Below, one piece after another: positions 16,422 through 23,938 of a DNA stretch of 43,880 nucleotides. Source of the DNA: Parcubacteria group bacterium. GTDB taxonomy: Bacteria > Patescibacteriota > Patescibacteriia > Buchananbacterales > UBA6539. Position 1 is the stretch's first letter; every line of letters starts with the position of its first letter. The notes beneath the pieces were generated by a model. It ran no database searches. It was not told the origin of the DNA and saw nothing but the letters and a program-made list of their open reading frames with translations. A program made the position numbers and the translations under genes. The stretch covers positions 1 through 43,880 of the forward strand of contig NYZP01000010.1 of the NCBI GenBank assembly GCA_002687175.1. The letters run 5' to 3'.

Positions 16422-16751
16422 ATGTTAAGAAGCGAATTCTTAGAAGCAGTGGCAAAATTGGGTCGACGTCGCAATGTAACTTGCCGAGTATCCGAAAGAG
16501 GAGTAATCCTCTTTAAATTCAGTGGTGATGCTAAAGAACGGCAAATTCTTCGGGCAGTCTGTTTGGCTACTCTTAAAATTCCGGTAAGTGACTGGGTAGC
16601 TGCTTACCCCAAGTTGCAGCTTTCCCTCCATACTGCTGGAAACGTTACTCTGGCATCAAAGTTTCCACTAAAACGCTGCCGCACCAGAGGAATACAAAAT
16701 ACTCGAAAGGAATTATTCCGTCTGCTTCAGTTATCAAAGGAGAGGCTGTGA
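16422..16751 (+). CDS. Small basic protein of unknown function
   Basis: This is a 109-aa protein with AAGGAGG before its ATG, so the start is firm. The N-terminus (MLRSEFLEAVAKLGRRRNVTCRVSERGVILFKF) suggests helix-then-strand, and the C-terminus is Lys/Arg-rich (RCRTRGIQNTRKELFRLL). It has no membrane segment. Nucleic-acid binding is possible but only inferred from charge. TTGAAA, 17 bases and TAATGT at 16341-16369 may be its promoter. Its stop overlaps a GTG that opens a 15-codon frame. Confidence 0.6.
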   Translation: MLRSEFLEAVAKLGRRRNVTCRVSERGVILFKFSGDAKERQILRAVCLATLKIPVSDWVAAYPKLQLSLHTAGNVTLASKFPLKRCRTRGIQNTRKELFRLLQLSKERL

Positions 16752-16795
16752 ATAAGGTTGTTGATTTGACTGACCTTGCACTTCCCGTTCAATAA
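16748..16795 (+). CDS. Possible 15-codon coupled ORF
   Basis: A GTG overlaps the TGA of the 16422 gene (GTGA), with AAAGGAG placed correctly upstream. It encodes MNKVVDLTDLALPVQ and stops inside the terminator stem. It may be a coupled microprotein or chance. Confidence 0.25.
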   Translation: MNKVVDLTDLALPVQ

Positions 16796-16823
16796 TCTTA
16801 ATTGATTAATGAATGGGTTTTTT
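16784..16823 (+). terminator. Terminator after the 16422 gene
   Basis: CCCGTTCAATAATC and GATTAATGAATGGG form a long stem, followed by TTTTTT. Confidence 0.85.
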
Positions 16824-16844
16824 CTTTATATAAAAGCTAGATAG

Positions 16845-16873
16845 TTGACAAAGTAACCAAAATATGCTAGAAT
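16845..16873 (+). promoter_or_regulatory. Promoter of the FN3/PA14 gene
   Basis: TTGACA, a 17-base spacer and TAGAAT end 25 bases before the ATG. Confidence 0.7.
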
Positions 16874-16898
16874 TTAACATTGTTAAATATAATAAATT

Positions 16899-19106
16899 AT
16901 GAATTCAAATATCTCTAAAAAATCAATTAAATTAGCCAAAAAGCTTATATTTTATCAGCTAGTTATTGCTATGTTAGCTGGTTTTTTGGTGCCTTTTAAT
17001 CAGGTTTTAGCTGTTACTACAGTGCCACTAACTATCAGTAATATTACTATTACTCAAACAGATAATAGTGCCACCATTACTTGGCGTATGAATCGACCGG
17101 CTTTTGGTAAGATAGAGTATGGTATTTATACTAATGATTATAACTGGGAGGTTAACACCAACCAGAAAACAGACGTTCAAGCTATCACCATTTCTGGATT
17201 ATTTCCGGAAACTGATTATTTTTTTAGGATTACCGCTGATGACGAGACTTCTGAGGTAATCTCGTTTGAACAAAGATTTGAAACATTGGAACAAGGCAAT
17301 AATAAATCCCCACTAATCTCTGGGGTTCAGGCCGCTTATTTAACGGGAACCACGGCCACCATTCAATGGTTTACTGACGAAGATGCTACATCCGAAATTG
17401 AATATGGTTTAACTACTAATTACGGTTCAACCAAATCTGACGGTCGTAGAGTTAAAATTCATGATGTTACTATATCTGGCCTGGTTGATGGTACCACTTA
17501 TCAATTTCGTGTTAAGTCAAAAGACAAAGACAACAATGTTTCCATTTGGTATAACATGTCTTTTAGAACTAAGTTTGGCACTAACACTGACCTGGATGAA
17601 TTAATAGTTTATAATATTGAACCATCAGGTGAAAACTTTATTAATGTAAAAGAAACTACGGCTGTAATTTCTTGGCGTACCAACAAGTTAGCTGAAGGAT
17701 CAGTTCGTTATGGTGAAACAACTTCCTATGGAAAAACTATTTACTCAAATCCCCCTCGAGATTTTACCCAAGACATAACTTTGATTAATTTAAAGCCAGG
17801 CACCACTTATTATTTTGCGATTGAAGTAAAGGATGTTTTTGGTAAAACCGCTAAAAGCAATGGTTACTCATTTGTTACCAAGTCTAGTGCTGATGATTTT
17901 GTTCCTGGTGAAGGTTATTTCAATGCTGGTGAAGTTTTAGGAACTACCAGTTGTAGCATAGACTCAAATACCGCCTTTGGCTTTTACGGACTTTATTATA
18001 ATTTAACGTCTGATCATCCGGACTTTGATTCCTGGAAAACTAACAAGGACATCGTGCCTCCAGTCGGACGACAAAATGATTGGTACAATTCGGAATACTT
18101 CAGTTTTAGCCAGATTGATTCTTCATTAAGATTTGGCTCAAAATTTTTACCAGTGGATGAAGGCAAGCTTGGTGACCCGTTTGGTTTTGCCGTCAATTGG
18201 CGCTCTATTATTAATGTTCCTGAAACTAATACTTACAATTTTAGCATATCCTCAGATGATGATTCATGGTTACTAATTGATGATAAAGTAGTTATTAATT
18301 TTGGTGGATTTCATTCGGCTTCTGAATCCAAGAATAAAATTAATTTAAGTGCTGGTTTTCATAAATTAGAAATTTTTTATGCTGAAAGACAATCTCCAGC
18401 TGCCGCCTTTACTCTTAATACGGACTCCCGATTAAAATTTCATCCTTTACCAGACGGCTGTGATATTGACGATATCGACAACAATAACCAAACAGAAATT
18501 AATCAGCCAGGTCAAGTCTTGGGAGTTAAACAGCCAGCGCCAGCGCCCGCTCCCGCTCCCGCGTACGCTTGTAATCCTGATTTAGGCTATACTCGTATTA
18601 CTGATTTATATAAAACTACTAACAGCCCTGACATTTGGGCCATCTTAGAAACTGGTCAAAAGCATTACATTACTTCACCAGCCGCTTTTAATAAATATCA
18701 GTGTGACTGGTCCAGAATCAGAACTGTCTCTCAAACTACTTTAAATAGTTATGATAGTGCCACTTTAGTACGTACACCAGAAAATGCTACTATCTATCAT
18801 TTATTCCAAAGACCAGAACGTCAGTGGTTAAGAATTAACATTCCTTCACCAACTGTCTTTATTACTTATCCAAATAACTTTTGGGGTAATGTCGCTAGAC
18901 TTGATGCCTTGGACCTAAACTCTTATCCTGATGTCAGATTAATGAAAGCAATTGGTCTGCCAGAAGTTTACTTAATTGAAGGTAGCTTAAAACGACACAT
19001 TAAAACCGAAGCCGCTTTTGAAGGTTTAGGTTATGACTGGGCCGAAGTGGTTGAAATTAACGAGATTCACTTAGACAGTTACGAAGACGGTTTAGTTATT
19101 GACTAA
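16899..19106 (+). CDS. Secreted surface protein with FN3-like repeats and a PA14 domain
   Basis: This is an exported, probably cell-surface, carbohydrate- or host-contact protein. The signal peptide is at 18-40 (FYQLVIAMLAGFLVPFNQVLA). Three fibronectin-III/purple-acid-phosphatase-N-like repeats occupy about 44-326, each with a W-R/F-T and TTYxFRI pattern. A PA14 domain follows at about 350-510 (FYGLYYNLTSDHPDF, YNFSISSDDDSWLLIDD). A Pro-Ala linker (PAPAPAPAPA) leads to two or more C-terminal repeats about 50 residues apart (IWAILETGQKHYITSPAAF; VYLIEGSLKRHIKTEAAF), which resemble tail repeats of Patescibacterial surface proteins. No SD; a TTGACA promoter lies directly upstream. A hairpin at 19144 ends it. 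Confidence 0.85.
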   Translation: MNSNISKKSIKLAKKLIFYQLVIAMLAGFLVPFNQVLAVTTVPLTISNITITQTDNSATITWRMNRPAFGKIEYGIYTNDYNWEVNTNQKTDVQAITISGLFPETDYFFRITADDETSEVISFEQRFETLEQGNNKSPLISGVQAAYLTGTTATIQWFTDEDATSEIEYGLTTNYGSTKSDGRRVKIHDVTISGLVDGTTYQFRVKSKDKDNNVSIWYNMSFRTKFGTNTDLDELIVYNIEPSGENFINVKETTAVISWRTNKLAEGSVRYGETTSYGKTIYSNPPRDFTQDITLINLKPGTTYYFAIEVKDVFGKTAKSNGYSFVTKSSADDFVPGEGYFNAGEVLGTTSCSIDSNTAFGFYGLYYNLTSDHPDFDSWKTNKDIVPPVGRQNDWYNSEYFSFSQIDSSLRFGSKFLPVDEGKLGDPFGFAVNWRSIINVPETNTYNFSISSDDDSWLLIDDKVVINFGGFHSASESKNKINLSAGFHKLEIFYAERQSPAAAFTLNTDSRLKFHPLPDGCDIDDIDNNNQTEINQPGQVLGVKQPAPAPAPAPAYACNPDLGYTRITDLYKTTNSPDIWAILETGQKHYITSPAAFNKYQCDWSRIRTVSQTTLNSYDSATLVRTPENATIYHLFQRPERQWLRINIPSPTVFITYPNNFWGNVARLDALDLNSYPDVRLMKAIGLPEVYLIEGSLKRHIKTEAAFEGLGYDWAEVVEINEIHLDSYEDGLVID

Positions 19107-19143
19107 GCAAGGTATTTAAGATATTATAATTTAGTTACAATTT

Positions 19144-19166
19144 AAATCCGCCTTCGGGCGGATTTA
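19144..19166 (+). terminator. Hairpin after the FN3/PA14 gene
   Basis: AAATCCGCC and GGGCGGATTT flank a TTC loop. The T-run is short. The core TCCGCC/GGCGGA resembles the palindrome found inside ribH. Confidence 0.6.
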
Positions 19167-19172
19167 TGGTAT

Positions 19173-19222
19173 GGGGCCATCGCTCGCCTCGCTTTGCTTA
19201 GGCGAAGCGGGTCTAGTGGTTA
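19173..19222 (+). pseudogene. Broken copy of the tRNA-Glu 5' end with a GC-rich insert
   Basis: GGGGCCATCG, the first 10 bases of the intact tRNA at 19257, is followed by about 29 foreign GC-rich bases (hairpin CGCTTTGC/GGCGAAGCG). Then TCTAGTGGTTAG, bases 11-22 of the tRNA, resumes exactly. Nothing of the anticodon or T arm follows. Confidence 0.75.
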
Positions 19223-19256
19223 GTCTCAAAAATGTACTAAATTGAAAAGTAAATAA

Positions 19257-19328
19257 GGGGCCATCGTCTAGTGGTTAGGACACCAGGTTTTCATCCTGGC
19301 AACCGGGGTTCGATTCCCCGTGGCCCTA
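19257..19328 (+). tRNA. tRNA-Glu (anticodon TTC)
   Basis: The acceptor strand GGGGCCA pairs with TGGCCCT. The anticodon stem CCAGG/CCTGG holds the loop with TTC. The T arm reads CGGGGTTCGATTCCCCG. The discriminator is A and no CCA is encoded. All arms are complete, so it looks functional. A weak hairpin, ACCGCCTGAAATGGCGGT, follows at 19351. Confidence 0.97.
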
Positions 19329-19422
19329 AAAATCCATTCAACACATATAGACCGCCTGAAATGGCGGTTTTATGGTAGAATAAATATATGAGAAAATTAT
19401 TTTTAACCATTACTACAAAAAT

Positions 19423-19743
19423 ATGAAATTTAGCAACAAGGGGCTTACTAAAGAATTTTACATTCTGTTAGCATCATTAGCTATTTCAATTGTGACACCT
19501 ATGATATTGCTGGCAGGAGCGGCTTTTTCTTTAGGAGGACCAACTACTGGCCCAATAGCCAAATATTTTGATTTGTTAGAAAAATCACTCAAGAGTGATA
19601 ATATAATTTGGTCAATTTTTTTCTTTTTATTGCCATATATATTCATTCAGTTTATAAGGTCAATTAACTGGCTGGTAAAAAGGCTTATAAGTGGTGAAGG
19701 TAAAAAGGCTGAAGTTGTTGATGAGTCTCAAAAAGATATTTAA
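19423..19743 (+). CDS. Small two-helix membrane protein
   Basis: This 106-aa protein of unknown function has two hydrophobic segments, about residues 13-38 (YILLASLAISIVTPMILLAGAAF) and 62-82 (IIWSIFFFLLPYIFIQFI). A basic then acidic tail follows. It has no SD and A-rich bases before the ATG, like the core genes. It is short and not recognisable, but the composition and lack of competing frames favour a real gene. Confidence 0.55.
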   Translation: MKFSNKGLTKEFYILLASLAISIVTPMILLAGAAFSLGGPTTGPIAKYFDLLEKSLKSDNIIWSIFFFLLPYIFIQFIRSINWLVKRLISGEGKKAEVVDESQKDI

Positions 19744-19816
19744 GAAAAGAAAAGTTTACCCAATAATGGTTCTATTCTTGTAGGGTACTAGAGAGATTGT
19801 TATCAAAGATCTTAAC

Positions 19817-19918
19817 TTAGCTTAAAATAATTGGTTCCCCAACCTGTTTACCCATCTCTTGCCATTGTTTAATCTCTAGGATAAGCTGGTTCCAAGAATT
19901 TCCCACGAGGGCTACCAT
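19817..19918 (-). pseudogene. 33-residue ORF or gene remnant
   Basis: The gap after 19743 holds a minus-strand frame with protein-like composition (MVALVGNSWNQLILEIKQ, then WQEMGKQVGEPIILS and a stop). It is too short to place. It may be the tail of a lost gene, because it has no SD and begins beside a terminator hairpin (19921-19945). Confidence 0.3.
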
Positions 19919-19920
19919 TT

Positions 19921-19945
19921 AAAATCGCTTAATAGGCGATTTTTT
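19921..19945 (+). terminator. Plus-strand terminator hairpin
   Basis: AATCGC and GGCGATT flank a short loop, followed by TTTTT. It may end the 19423 transcript 180 bases downstream of that gene. Confidence 0.6.
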
Positions 19946-19950
19946 AATTG

Positions 19951-19986
19951 AAAAAAATCCCCGACAGACGTGTAGTCGATCGGGGT
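19951..19986 (-). terminator. Terminator of the Cys-rich gene
   Basis: On the minus strand CCCCGATC and TGTCGGGG form a stem followed by ATTTTTTT. Confidence 0.8.
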
Positions 19987-20030
19987 CGTTTTGATTCGTT
20001 GATGAGAGGTTAGACTTTTTTTGCAGTAAT

Positions 20031-20243
20031 CTAGATACCCATTCCATCAAGGAATTCCAAGTAACAAGTCGAACACCCTCTATTTGAGGGCCCATGGTTG
20101 GATATACCATGCCAAGCACAATTAGCGCAATGGCCACAACTGAGTTTATTGCTAGAACCACAATCGCACGTTGGTCGCGAACATTTACAGCTATACCCTT
20201 CGAGGTCGGGAGCAGTTTCTCCAACTGATGCAGACGTGCACAT
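20031..20243 (-). CDS. Small Cys-rich protein, possibly metallothionein-like
   Basis: AAAAGGAG stands before the ATG at 20243, so I choose this frame although an overlapping frame (19919-20224, TTG start, one hydrophobic segment) is longer. The 70-aa product has 10 Cys, arranged CKCSRPTCDC, then CGHCANCAWHG and CSTC near the end. That recalls the CxCxxCxC...CxxCAxGH...C layout of bacterial metallothioneins but is not a clear match. It would bind zinc or another soft metal in the cytoplasm. The stop comes before the terminator, whereas the rival frame runs through it. The choice of frame is my main uncertainty. Confidence 0.5.
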   Translation of the reverse strand: MCTSASVGETAPDLEGYSCKCSRPTCDCGSSNKLSCGHCANCAWHGISNHGPSNRGCSTCYLEFLDGMGI

Positions 20244-20387
20244 TCTATTTATCTCCTTTTATTCTAGTTTATTGTGAGTATTATAGTTGTATCGTATTCC
20301 ATGTGTGTTGTCAATAAGAACTGCCAAATTATCAGTTCTCTCCACCTTGACAAATAACGAAAAATAATATAGGATGCTAAGGCATTT

Positions 20388-20440
20388 TGTTGCTCGTTTG
20401 TATGAATGATTGCCCAAAGGCAAACAGGCAAACGAGCGAA
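20388..20440 (+). promoter_or_regulatory. Hairpin in the leader of the first cold-shock gene
   Basis: GCTCGTTTG pairs with CAAACGAGC about 30 bases apart, ending shortly before the SD AGGAG. Cold-shock mRNAs often use structured leaders for temperature control; that role is inferred here. Confidence 0.5.
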
Positions 20441-20470
20441 AACGTACAAGCATAGCATAGGAGAAGCACA

Positions 20471-20668
20471 ATGACGGGAACGGTGAAGTGGTTCAGTGAC
20501 GAAAAGGGCTTTGGGTTCATAATCCCCGAAGAAGGCGGCAAAGACTTGTTCGTCCACGGCTCTCAAGTGGATGAGTCTAGTCGGCCCCTCAAAGATAGTC
20601 AACGTGTCTCGTACCGAGTCGGCGACGGTCGCAAAGGGCCGGAGGCCCAAGAAGTTCGCGCTGCCTAA
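20471..20668 (+). CDS. Cold-shock domain protein, SD-led copy
   Basis: This 65-aa single-stranded nucleic-acid chaperone has both RNP motifs: GTVKWFSDEKGFGFI (RNP1) and DLFVHGSQV (RNP2). The rest of the OB barrel follows to KGPEAQEVRAA. AGGAG precedes the ATG. It is richer in GC than the second copy at 22299 and differs from it at many positions, so the two are not recent duplicates. It has its own terminator and a structured leader. Confidence 0.95.
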   Translation: MTGTVKWFSDEKGFGFIIPEEGGKDLFVHGSQVDESSRPLKDSQRVSYRVGDGRKGPEAQEVRAA

Positions 20669-20691
20669 ATAAAGGCAGCCCCTCCTAGTAC

Positions 20692-20727
20692 ACCCCTGAT
20701 GGACAAAATTGTTCGTCGGGGGTTTTT
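20692..20727 (+). terminator. Terminator after the first cold-shock gene
   Basis: ACCCCTGATGGACAA pairs with TTCGTCGGGGGT with wobbles, followed by TTTTT. Confidence 0.8.
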
Positions 20728-20732
20728 ATTTT

Positions 20733-20771
20733 AAAAAAAATCCCCCTATAGACATAATCTTTAGGGGGGGG
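20733..20771 (-). terminator. Terminator of the 21233 gene
   Basis: On the minus strand CCCCCTA and TAGGGGG form a stem followed by ATTTTTTTT. Confidence 0.8.
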
Positions 20772-20789
20772 TATTACATTCTTTTTGAT

Positions 20790-21233
20790 TTAAACTACAT
20801 TGGATGCGGATATCTTCCAAAATCGTTCTCTTTCAAAAAGAAGAATTGTGTACCATTTACTATTTTTTCGTAATTTTTTACGGGGTTCTTTTCCGCTCGT
20901 ACTATCTTTCGTAGTGTCAGGCAAAAAACAAGGAGTGCAGTATTCAATTTTTTCTACAACCCAGAACGTTGATGCGCTCGAGACATCTCTTTTTTTCGAC
21001 CCGGCTAAATAAACTATAGCTAACTTTTTCCCATTACAGAAGAAGTTAATGGTACGAGTGTAGGCGATTAAAGTATCGCTATAGTTTCTACATTCACTCG
21101 GGTCACCGCTGATCTCGTCGAAGAAAATAAAATTTTGCCACTCAGGCTTGTCAAAACCTTCGTGAAGACCTCTCAGCAGATCGTTCATTTCTCTAATTGC
21201 CAACATTACACTTCTAGTAATTTTAATGACCAT
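20790..21233 (-). CDS. Protein of unknown function
   Basis: AAGGAG just before the ATG at 21233 makes MVIKITRSVMLAIREM the start; the track began 12 codons earlier. The 147-aa product is soluble. It has a helical N-terminus (IREMNDLLRGLHEGF), a central strand-rich part (INFFCNGKKLAIVYLAG) and a Lys/Arg-rich segment before a final WYTILLFERERFWKIS. I recognise no family. TATAAT (21268-21273) and the palindrome TGACGT-N5-ACGTCA lie upstream and suggest repressor control. Confidence 0.6.
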   Translation of the reverse strand: MVIKITRSVMLAIREMNDLLRGLHEGFDKPEWQNFIFFDEISGDPSECRNYSDTLIAYTRTINFFCNGKKLAIVYLAGSKKRDVSSASTFWVVEKIEYCTPCFLPDTTKDSTSGKEPRKKLRKNSKWYTILLFERERFWKISASNVV

Positions 21234-21291
21234 GTTTTCTCCTTGTGCTCGTAAAGAGCAGTGAGTCATTATAAGGATGGAGAACCTTACA

Positions 21292-21308
21292 TGACGTGAG
21301 TTACGTCA
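21292..21308. promoter_or_regulatory. Operator-like palindrome TGACGT-N5-ACGTCA
   Basis: A perfect 6+6 inverted repeat with a 5-base spacer sits about 20 bases upstream of the TATAAT box of the 21233 gene, overlapping where the -35 box should be. No good -35 hexamer is seen there, which fits activator or repressor control. Confidence 0.5.
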
Positions 21309-21353
21309 CGGACAATCCGCAACACAGAATTCTATCATACATATAACTGAATG

Positions 21354-22049
21354 TCAACTGCTGGACTTTACCTTGACCAACATAGTTTCAAAAATTCTAG
21401 AGTGCTTGTGTGCCTCTAGGCCGTATTCATGTAACTCCAGATGAATGTGATCCATATACCATCTAAAATAAGGGTATCTGCCCTCATGGTTTGATCCAAT
21501 AACGAAAGCTGAGATATCCTTGAGCTGTCCACCACTAGGATCTCTTCTTTTGTCCTTCCAGAGATACATATATGCCAGTAACTCGTTGAAGGTTGCCGGA
21601 ACGAACCCGTCACGCTCAAGAAATCCTTGTAGGATCTCAAAGCTTGGAACAAACCGGCTAAGTTCAAGAATACAATATGTTCCAACGTGATCCCTTGTTT
21701 CATATTTTTGAGAATCAAGGGAGATTAGTGCCGGTTCAATCACCTCACCACCATGTCTACCCCTTCGGTATACATGAAAATCAGAAAAATCTCTGAGATG
21801 AACATGGGTGTGATGAGCTTCTAGCTTGTGAGGATGGATCTCTTTATATGGTCTGACGCCGGTCGAGAGACAAAAAGCGTCTCTGTTGAATTGATCAGCG
21901 TCCATTTCCATGGAGTCAGATAACATCCCTGACCTAATAAGAAACTGTGCTTGAACCGAACTCATACCTTTCTGCGTCAATAACTGTAAAATCTGCATTG
22001 CTTGACCAGCGGTTGCTAGTCCTTCGCTGTCCTGGATTGTCGTACACAT
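21354..22049 (-). CDS. Protein of unknown function, His-rich
   Basis: This 231-aa soluble protein has AGGAGG before its ATG. The N-terminal 40 or so residues are helical (AGQAMQILQLLTQKGMSSVQAQFLIRSG). Two His clusters are seen, HPHKLEAHHTHVHLRDF near residue 72 and MDHIHLELHEYGLEAHKH near 205, which might bind metal. I do not recognise a family. A TTGACA-17-TAATGT promoter and a TAACCAGCTGGTTA palindrome lie upstream. Confidence 0.65.
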   Translation of the reverse strand: MCTTIQDSEGLATAGQAMQILQLLTQKGMSSVQAQFLIRSGMLSDSMEMDADQFNRDAFCLSTGVRPYKEIHPHKLEAHHTHVHLRDFSDFHVYRRGRHGGEVIEPALISLDSQKYETRDHVGTYCILELSRFVPSFEILQGFLERDGFVPATFNELLAYMYLWKDKRRDPSGGQLKDISAFVIGSNHEGRYPYFRWYMDHIHLELHEYGLEAHKHSRIFETMLVKVKSSS

Positions 22050-22071
22050 GACAATTCCTCCTGTTGATTTT

Positions 22072-22092
22072 GGGTAACCAGCTGGTTATCCC
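22072..22092. promoter_or_regulatory. Operator-like palindrome TAACCAGCTGGTTA
   Basis: A perfect 14-bp palindrome with GGG and CCC flanks lies in the leader of the 22049 gene, just upstream of its SD. Confidence 0.4.
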
Positions 22093-22136
22093 GGTCGACT
22101 TTCCTCGTTATAAGGAAGCCATAAAGATCTATATGC

Positions 22137-22165
22137 ACATTATTCTTATATAATAGAAATGTCAA
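22137..22165 (-). promoter_or_regulatory. Promoter of the 22049 gene
   Basis: On the minus strand TTGACA, 17 bases and TAATGT are seen. Confidence 0.6.
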
Positions 22166-22183
22166 TCATCTTTACCACCACTA

Positions 22184-22212
22184 TTGACAATTTAGATTAG
22201 ATATGCTAGGAT
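22184..22212 (+). promoter_or_regulatory. Promoter of the second cold-shock gene
   Basis: TTGACA, a 17-base spacer and TAGGAT leave a leader of about 80 bases, a usual length for cold-shock mRNAs. Confidence 0.65.
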
Positions 22213-22298
22213 AGATTTGTTAAGTATAGTTATTAAGAAATGAAGTCGAATTTCTGTTAACTAATACAATCTAATTCACTTGATTTCTTAATACACTC

Positions 22299-22496
22299 AT
22301 GCAAGGAACAATCAAAAAGTTGACTGACAAAAACTTCGGTTTTATCAGCCAAGAAGGCGAAGAAAAGGATTTATTCTTTCACGCCAATGAACTTGACGGA
22401 GTTACTTTCAGTGATCTAAGAGAAGGCGATGCAGTAACATTTGAAGTTACTGAAAGCCCTAAAGGTCCTGCAGCTACTCAAGTTAAAAAAGCTTAA
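22299..22496 (+). CDS. Cold-shock domain protein, SD-less copy
   Basis: This 65-aa OB-fold nucleic-acid chaperone has GTIKKLTDKNFGFIS (RNP1 region, weaker than the consensus because KWF is replaced by KKL) and DLFFHANEL (RNP2). The tail KGPAATQVKKA mirrors that of the 20471 copy. No SD precedes the ATG, as in other core genes. Its terminator hairpin follows. It is likely the native copy. Confidence 0.95.
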   Translation: MQGTIKKLTDKNFGFISQEGEEKDLFFHANELDGVTFSDLREGDAVTFEVTESPKGPAATQVKKA

Positions 22497-22520
22497 AATT
22501 TCTTTATAGAATTTAAGAAC

Positions 22521-22548
22521 AAAAAACCGCCTAACCGGCGGTTTTTTG
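22521..22548. terminator. Bidirectional terminator between csp and the barrel gene
   Basis: AAAACCGCC and GGCGGTTTTTT flank the loop TAACC, with A- and T-runs on both sides. Confidence 0.9.
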
Positions 22549-22598
22549 ATTTACTCAAAAGAAAAAAGCACCATTGAATGATGCTTTGTAACAAAGAA

Positions 22599-23915
22599 CT
22601 AAAATGAATATCGCCAACTGGCATAGACATTACTGTTTTCTTCCAGTTGACCAAAAGTGGTGTGATTGTCGTTCCCCCAAAATATATTAGCGCCAACGTC
22701 CACTTTCCAATTATCGTTGATTCGGTAACTCACCTTTGGTCGCAAGTAACCGTCTTGATCAGACGGACTGTAAAAAGCAAACAGTGAAGTTTCCAAATCT
22801 TGATTTAACCAGAACTTGGTTAACCGACTGGTTACCACGTGACGATCCTGATCACGATTTGGACCGATAAAATTTGTCCGACGGTAATTGTCATAATCAA
22901 CCATGTGCTCAAGATAATACTGAAAGCTACCCGTGAAATCCTTAGCTAACTCTTGCTCATAACCGATCAAAAAACGAAACTCGCTGTTATTGACCAAGGG
23001 ATTTGAACCACTGGAGTCATCAACCGAATCATAGTAACCAATCTCCAAGCTACCAATACCCTTGCCAATCGGGCCACGAAAACTGGCGCCATAGACGTTG
23101 AGCCGAGGAAAAGTGACTTGGCGGGGAAACAGCCGCTGTCCACCGTTACTTTTCCAGTAGCCAGAATAACCATAAAAGGCTAATTCATACGAACCGAAAT
23201 TACGATAAAGACGTAAAGCCCATTCGTCATTTGCAAACCAGCTACTCGGAACACTGAAGTCAAGCTCTTCGTCTTCTCCAGCAAAATCCTGAGTCAAAGG
23301 ATCCCAGAAACTGATTCGTTCTCCAGTGACATAACGATCTGGGGTGAACTGTGGAGCATAGACTAGATCTAGGTTCATCAACTTATTTCGCCAGGAGATG
23401 CGAACCGCGTCGGTTGGCGCTTTTAAGTATCCTACATCTCGACCCAGCAAAAACGACTGCCAATCTTTGGGAAACAGATCATTGATAAAAAGCTGATCAG
23501 CCGCTCCCCAAGTTATAACCTGTCTACCAACTGAGATGTCCAGGGATTCTATCGGTCTGAACAATAATCGAAATTGACGAAGATCGAACTCCGCTGACTC
23601 GGATACTCCATCCAAGTAGAAATCACCACGAGTTTCCAGAACTAGCTTGTCCCACGACTTTTCCCATTTTAACTGCAATCTGGTTTCCACCAAGGAACTA
23701 TCGCCTGACTGTGCTTGATTACCTCTGGTACGCAGTCCTAATCTGGTCTCCCAAAAACCGTGGAGACGTCTTGATTGTACTGGAGTTTCAACTGGTTGAG
23801 CAGAAACTTGTTCCTCACCTAAACCAATAGGTAATGGCGGTTCCTGAGCAAAAACCCAAATGGCTTTTGTCAGGAATAGAGTAATGACAAATCCTGATCT
23901 GACAAAGGCCATCAT
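22599..23915 (-). CDS. Outer-membrane beta-barrel protein, DUF1302/porin-like
   Basis: A signal peptide (SGFVITLFLTKAIWVFAQ, cut after AQ) leads into a 400-residue run of alternating strands (LQLKWEKSWDKLVLETRGDFYLDG, FRLLFRPIESLDISVGRQVITWG). It ends in NVYASWRYSF, the C-terminal aromatic signature read by the BAM machinery of diderms. This layout matches DUF1302-like barrels that accompany RND-type exporters. The preceding gene (24748) is a LolA-like protein, the usual partner. An outer-membrane barrel is unexpected in a monoderm Patescibacterium, so it is either transferred or repurposed. AGGAGGGTTATT-type SD and a 24-base gap link the two genes as an operon. Confidence 0.8.
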   Translation of the reverse strand: MMAFVRSGFVITLFLTKAIWVFAQEPPLPIGLGEEQVSAQPVETPVQSRRLHGFWETRLGLRTRGNQAQSGDSSLVETRLQLKWEKSWDKLVLETRGDFYLDGVSESAEFDLRQFRLLFRPIESLDISVGRQVITWGAADQLFINDLFPKDWQSFLLGRDVGYLKAPTDAVRISWRNKLMNLDLVYAPQFTPDRYVTGERISFWDPLTQDFAGEDEELDFSVPSSWFANDEWALRLYRNFGSYELAFYGYSGYWKSNGGQRLFPRQVTFPRLNVYGASFRGPIGKGIGSLEIGYYDSVDDSSGSNPLVNNSEFRFLIGYEQELAKDFTGSFQYYLEHMVDYDNYRRTNFIGPNRDQDRHVVTSRLTKFWLNQDLETSLFAFYSPSDQDGYLRPKVSYRINDNWKVDVGANIFWGNDNHTTFGQLEENSNVYASWRYSF

Positions 23916-23938
23916 AAGAATAACCCTCCTTTCTGAAA

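Noticed and set aside
19919-20224. 101-aa ORF with a hydrophobic segment, overlapping the Cys-rich gene
   Set aside because: It needs a TTG start without SD and runs through the terminator at 19951; the overlapping ATG frame has the SD. I keep some doubt.
20800-21012. 70-aa plus-strand ORF
   Set aside because: It is antisense to the 21233 gene, which has an SD, and is rich in low-complexity Phe/Ser.
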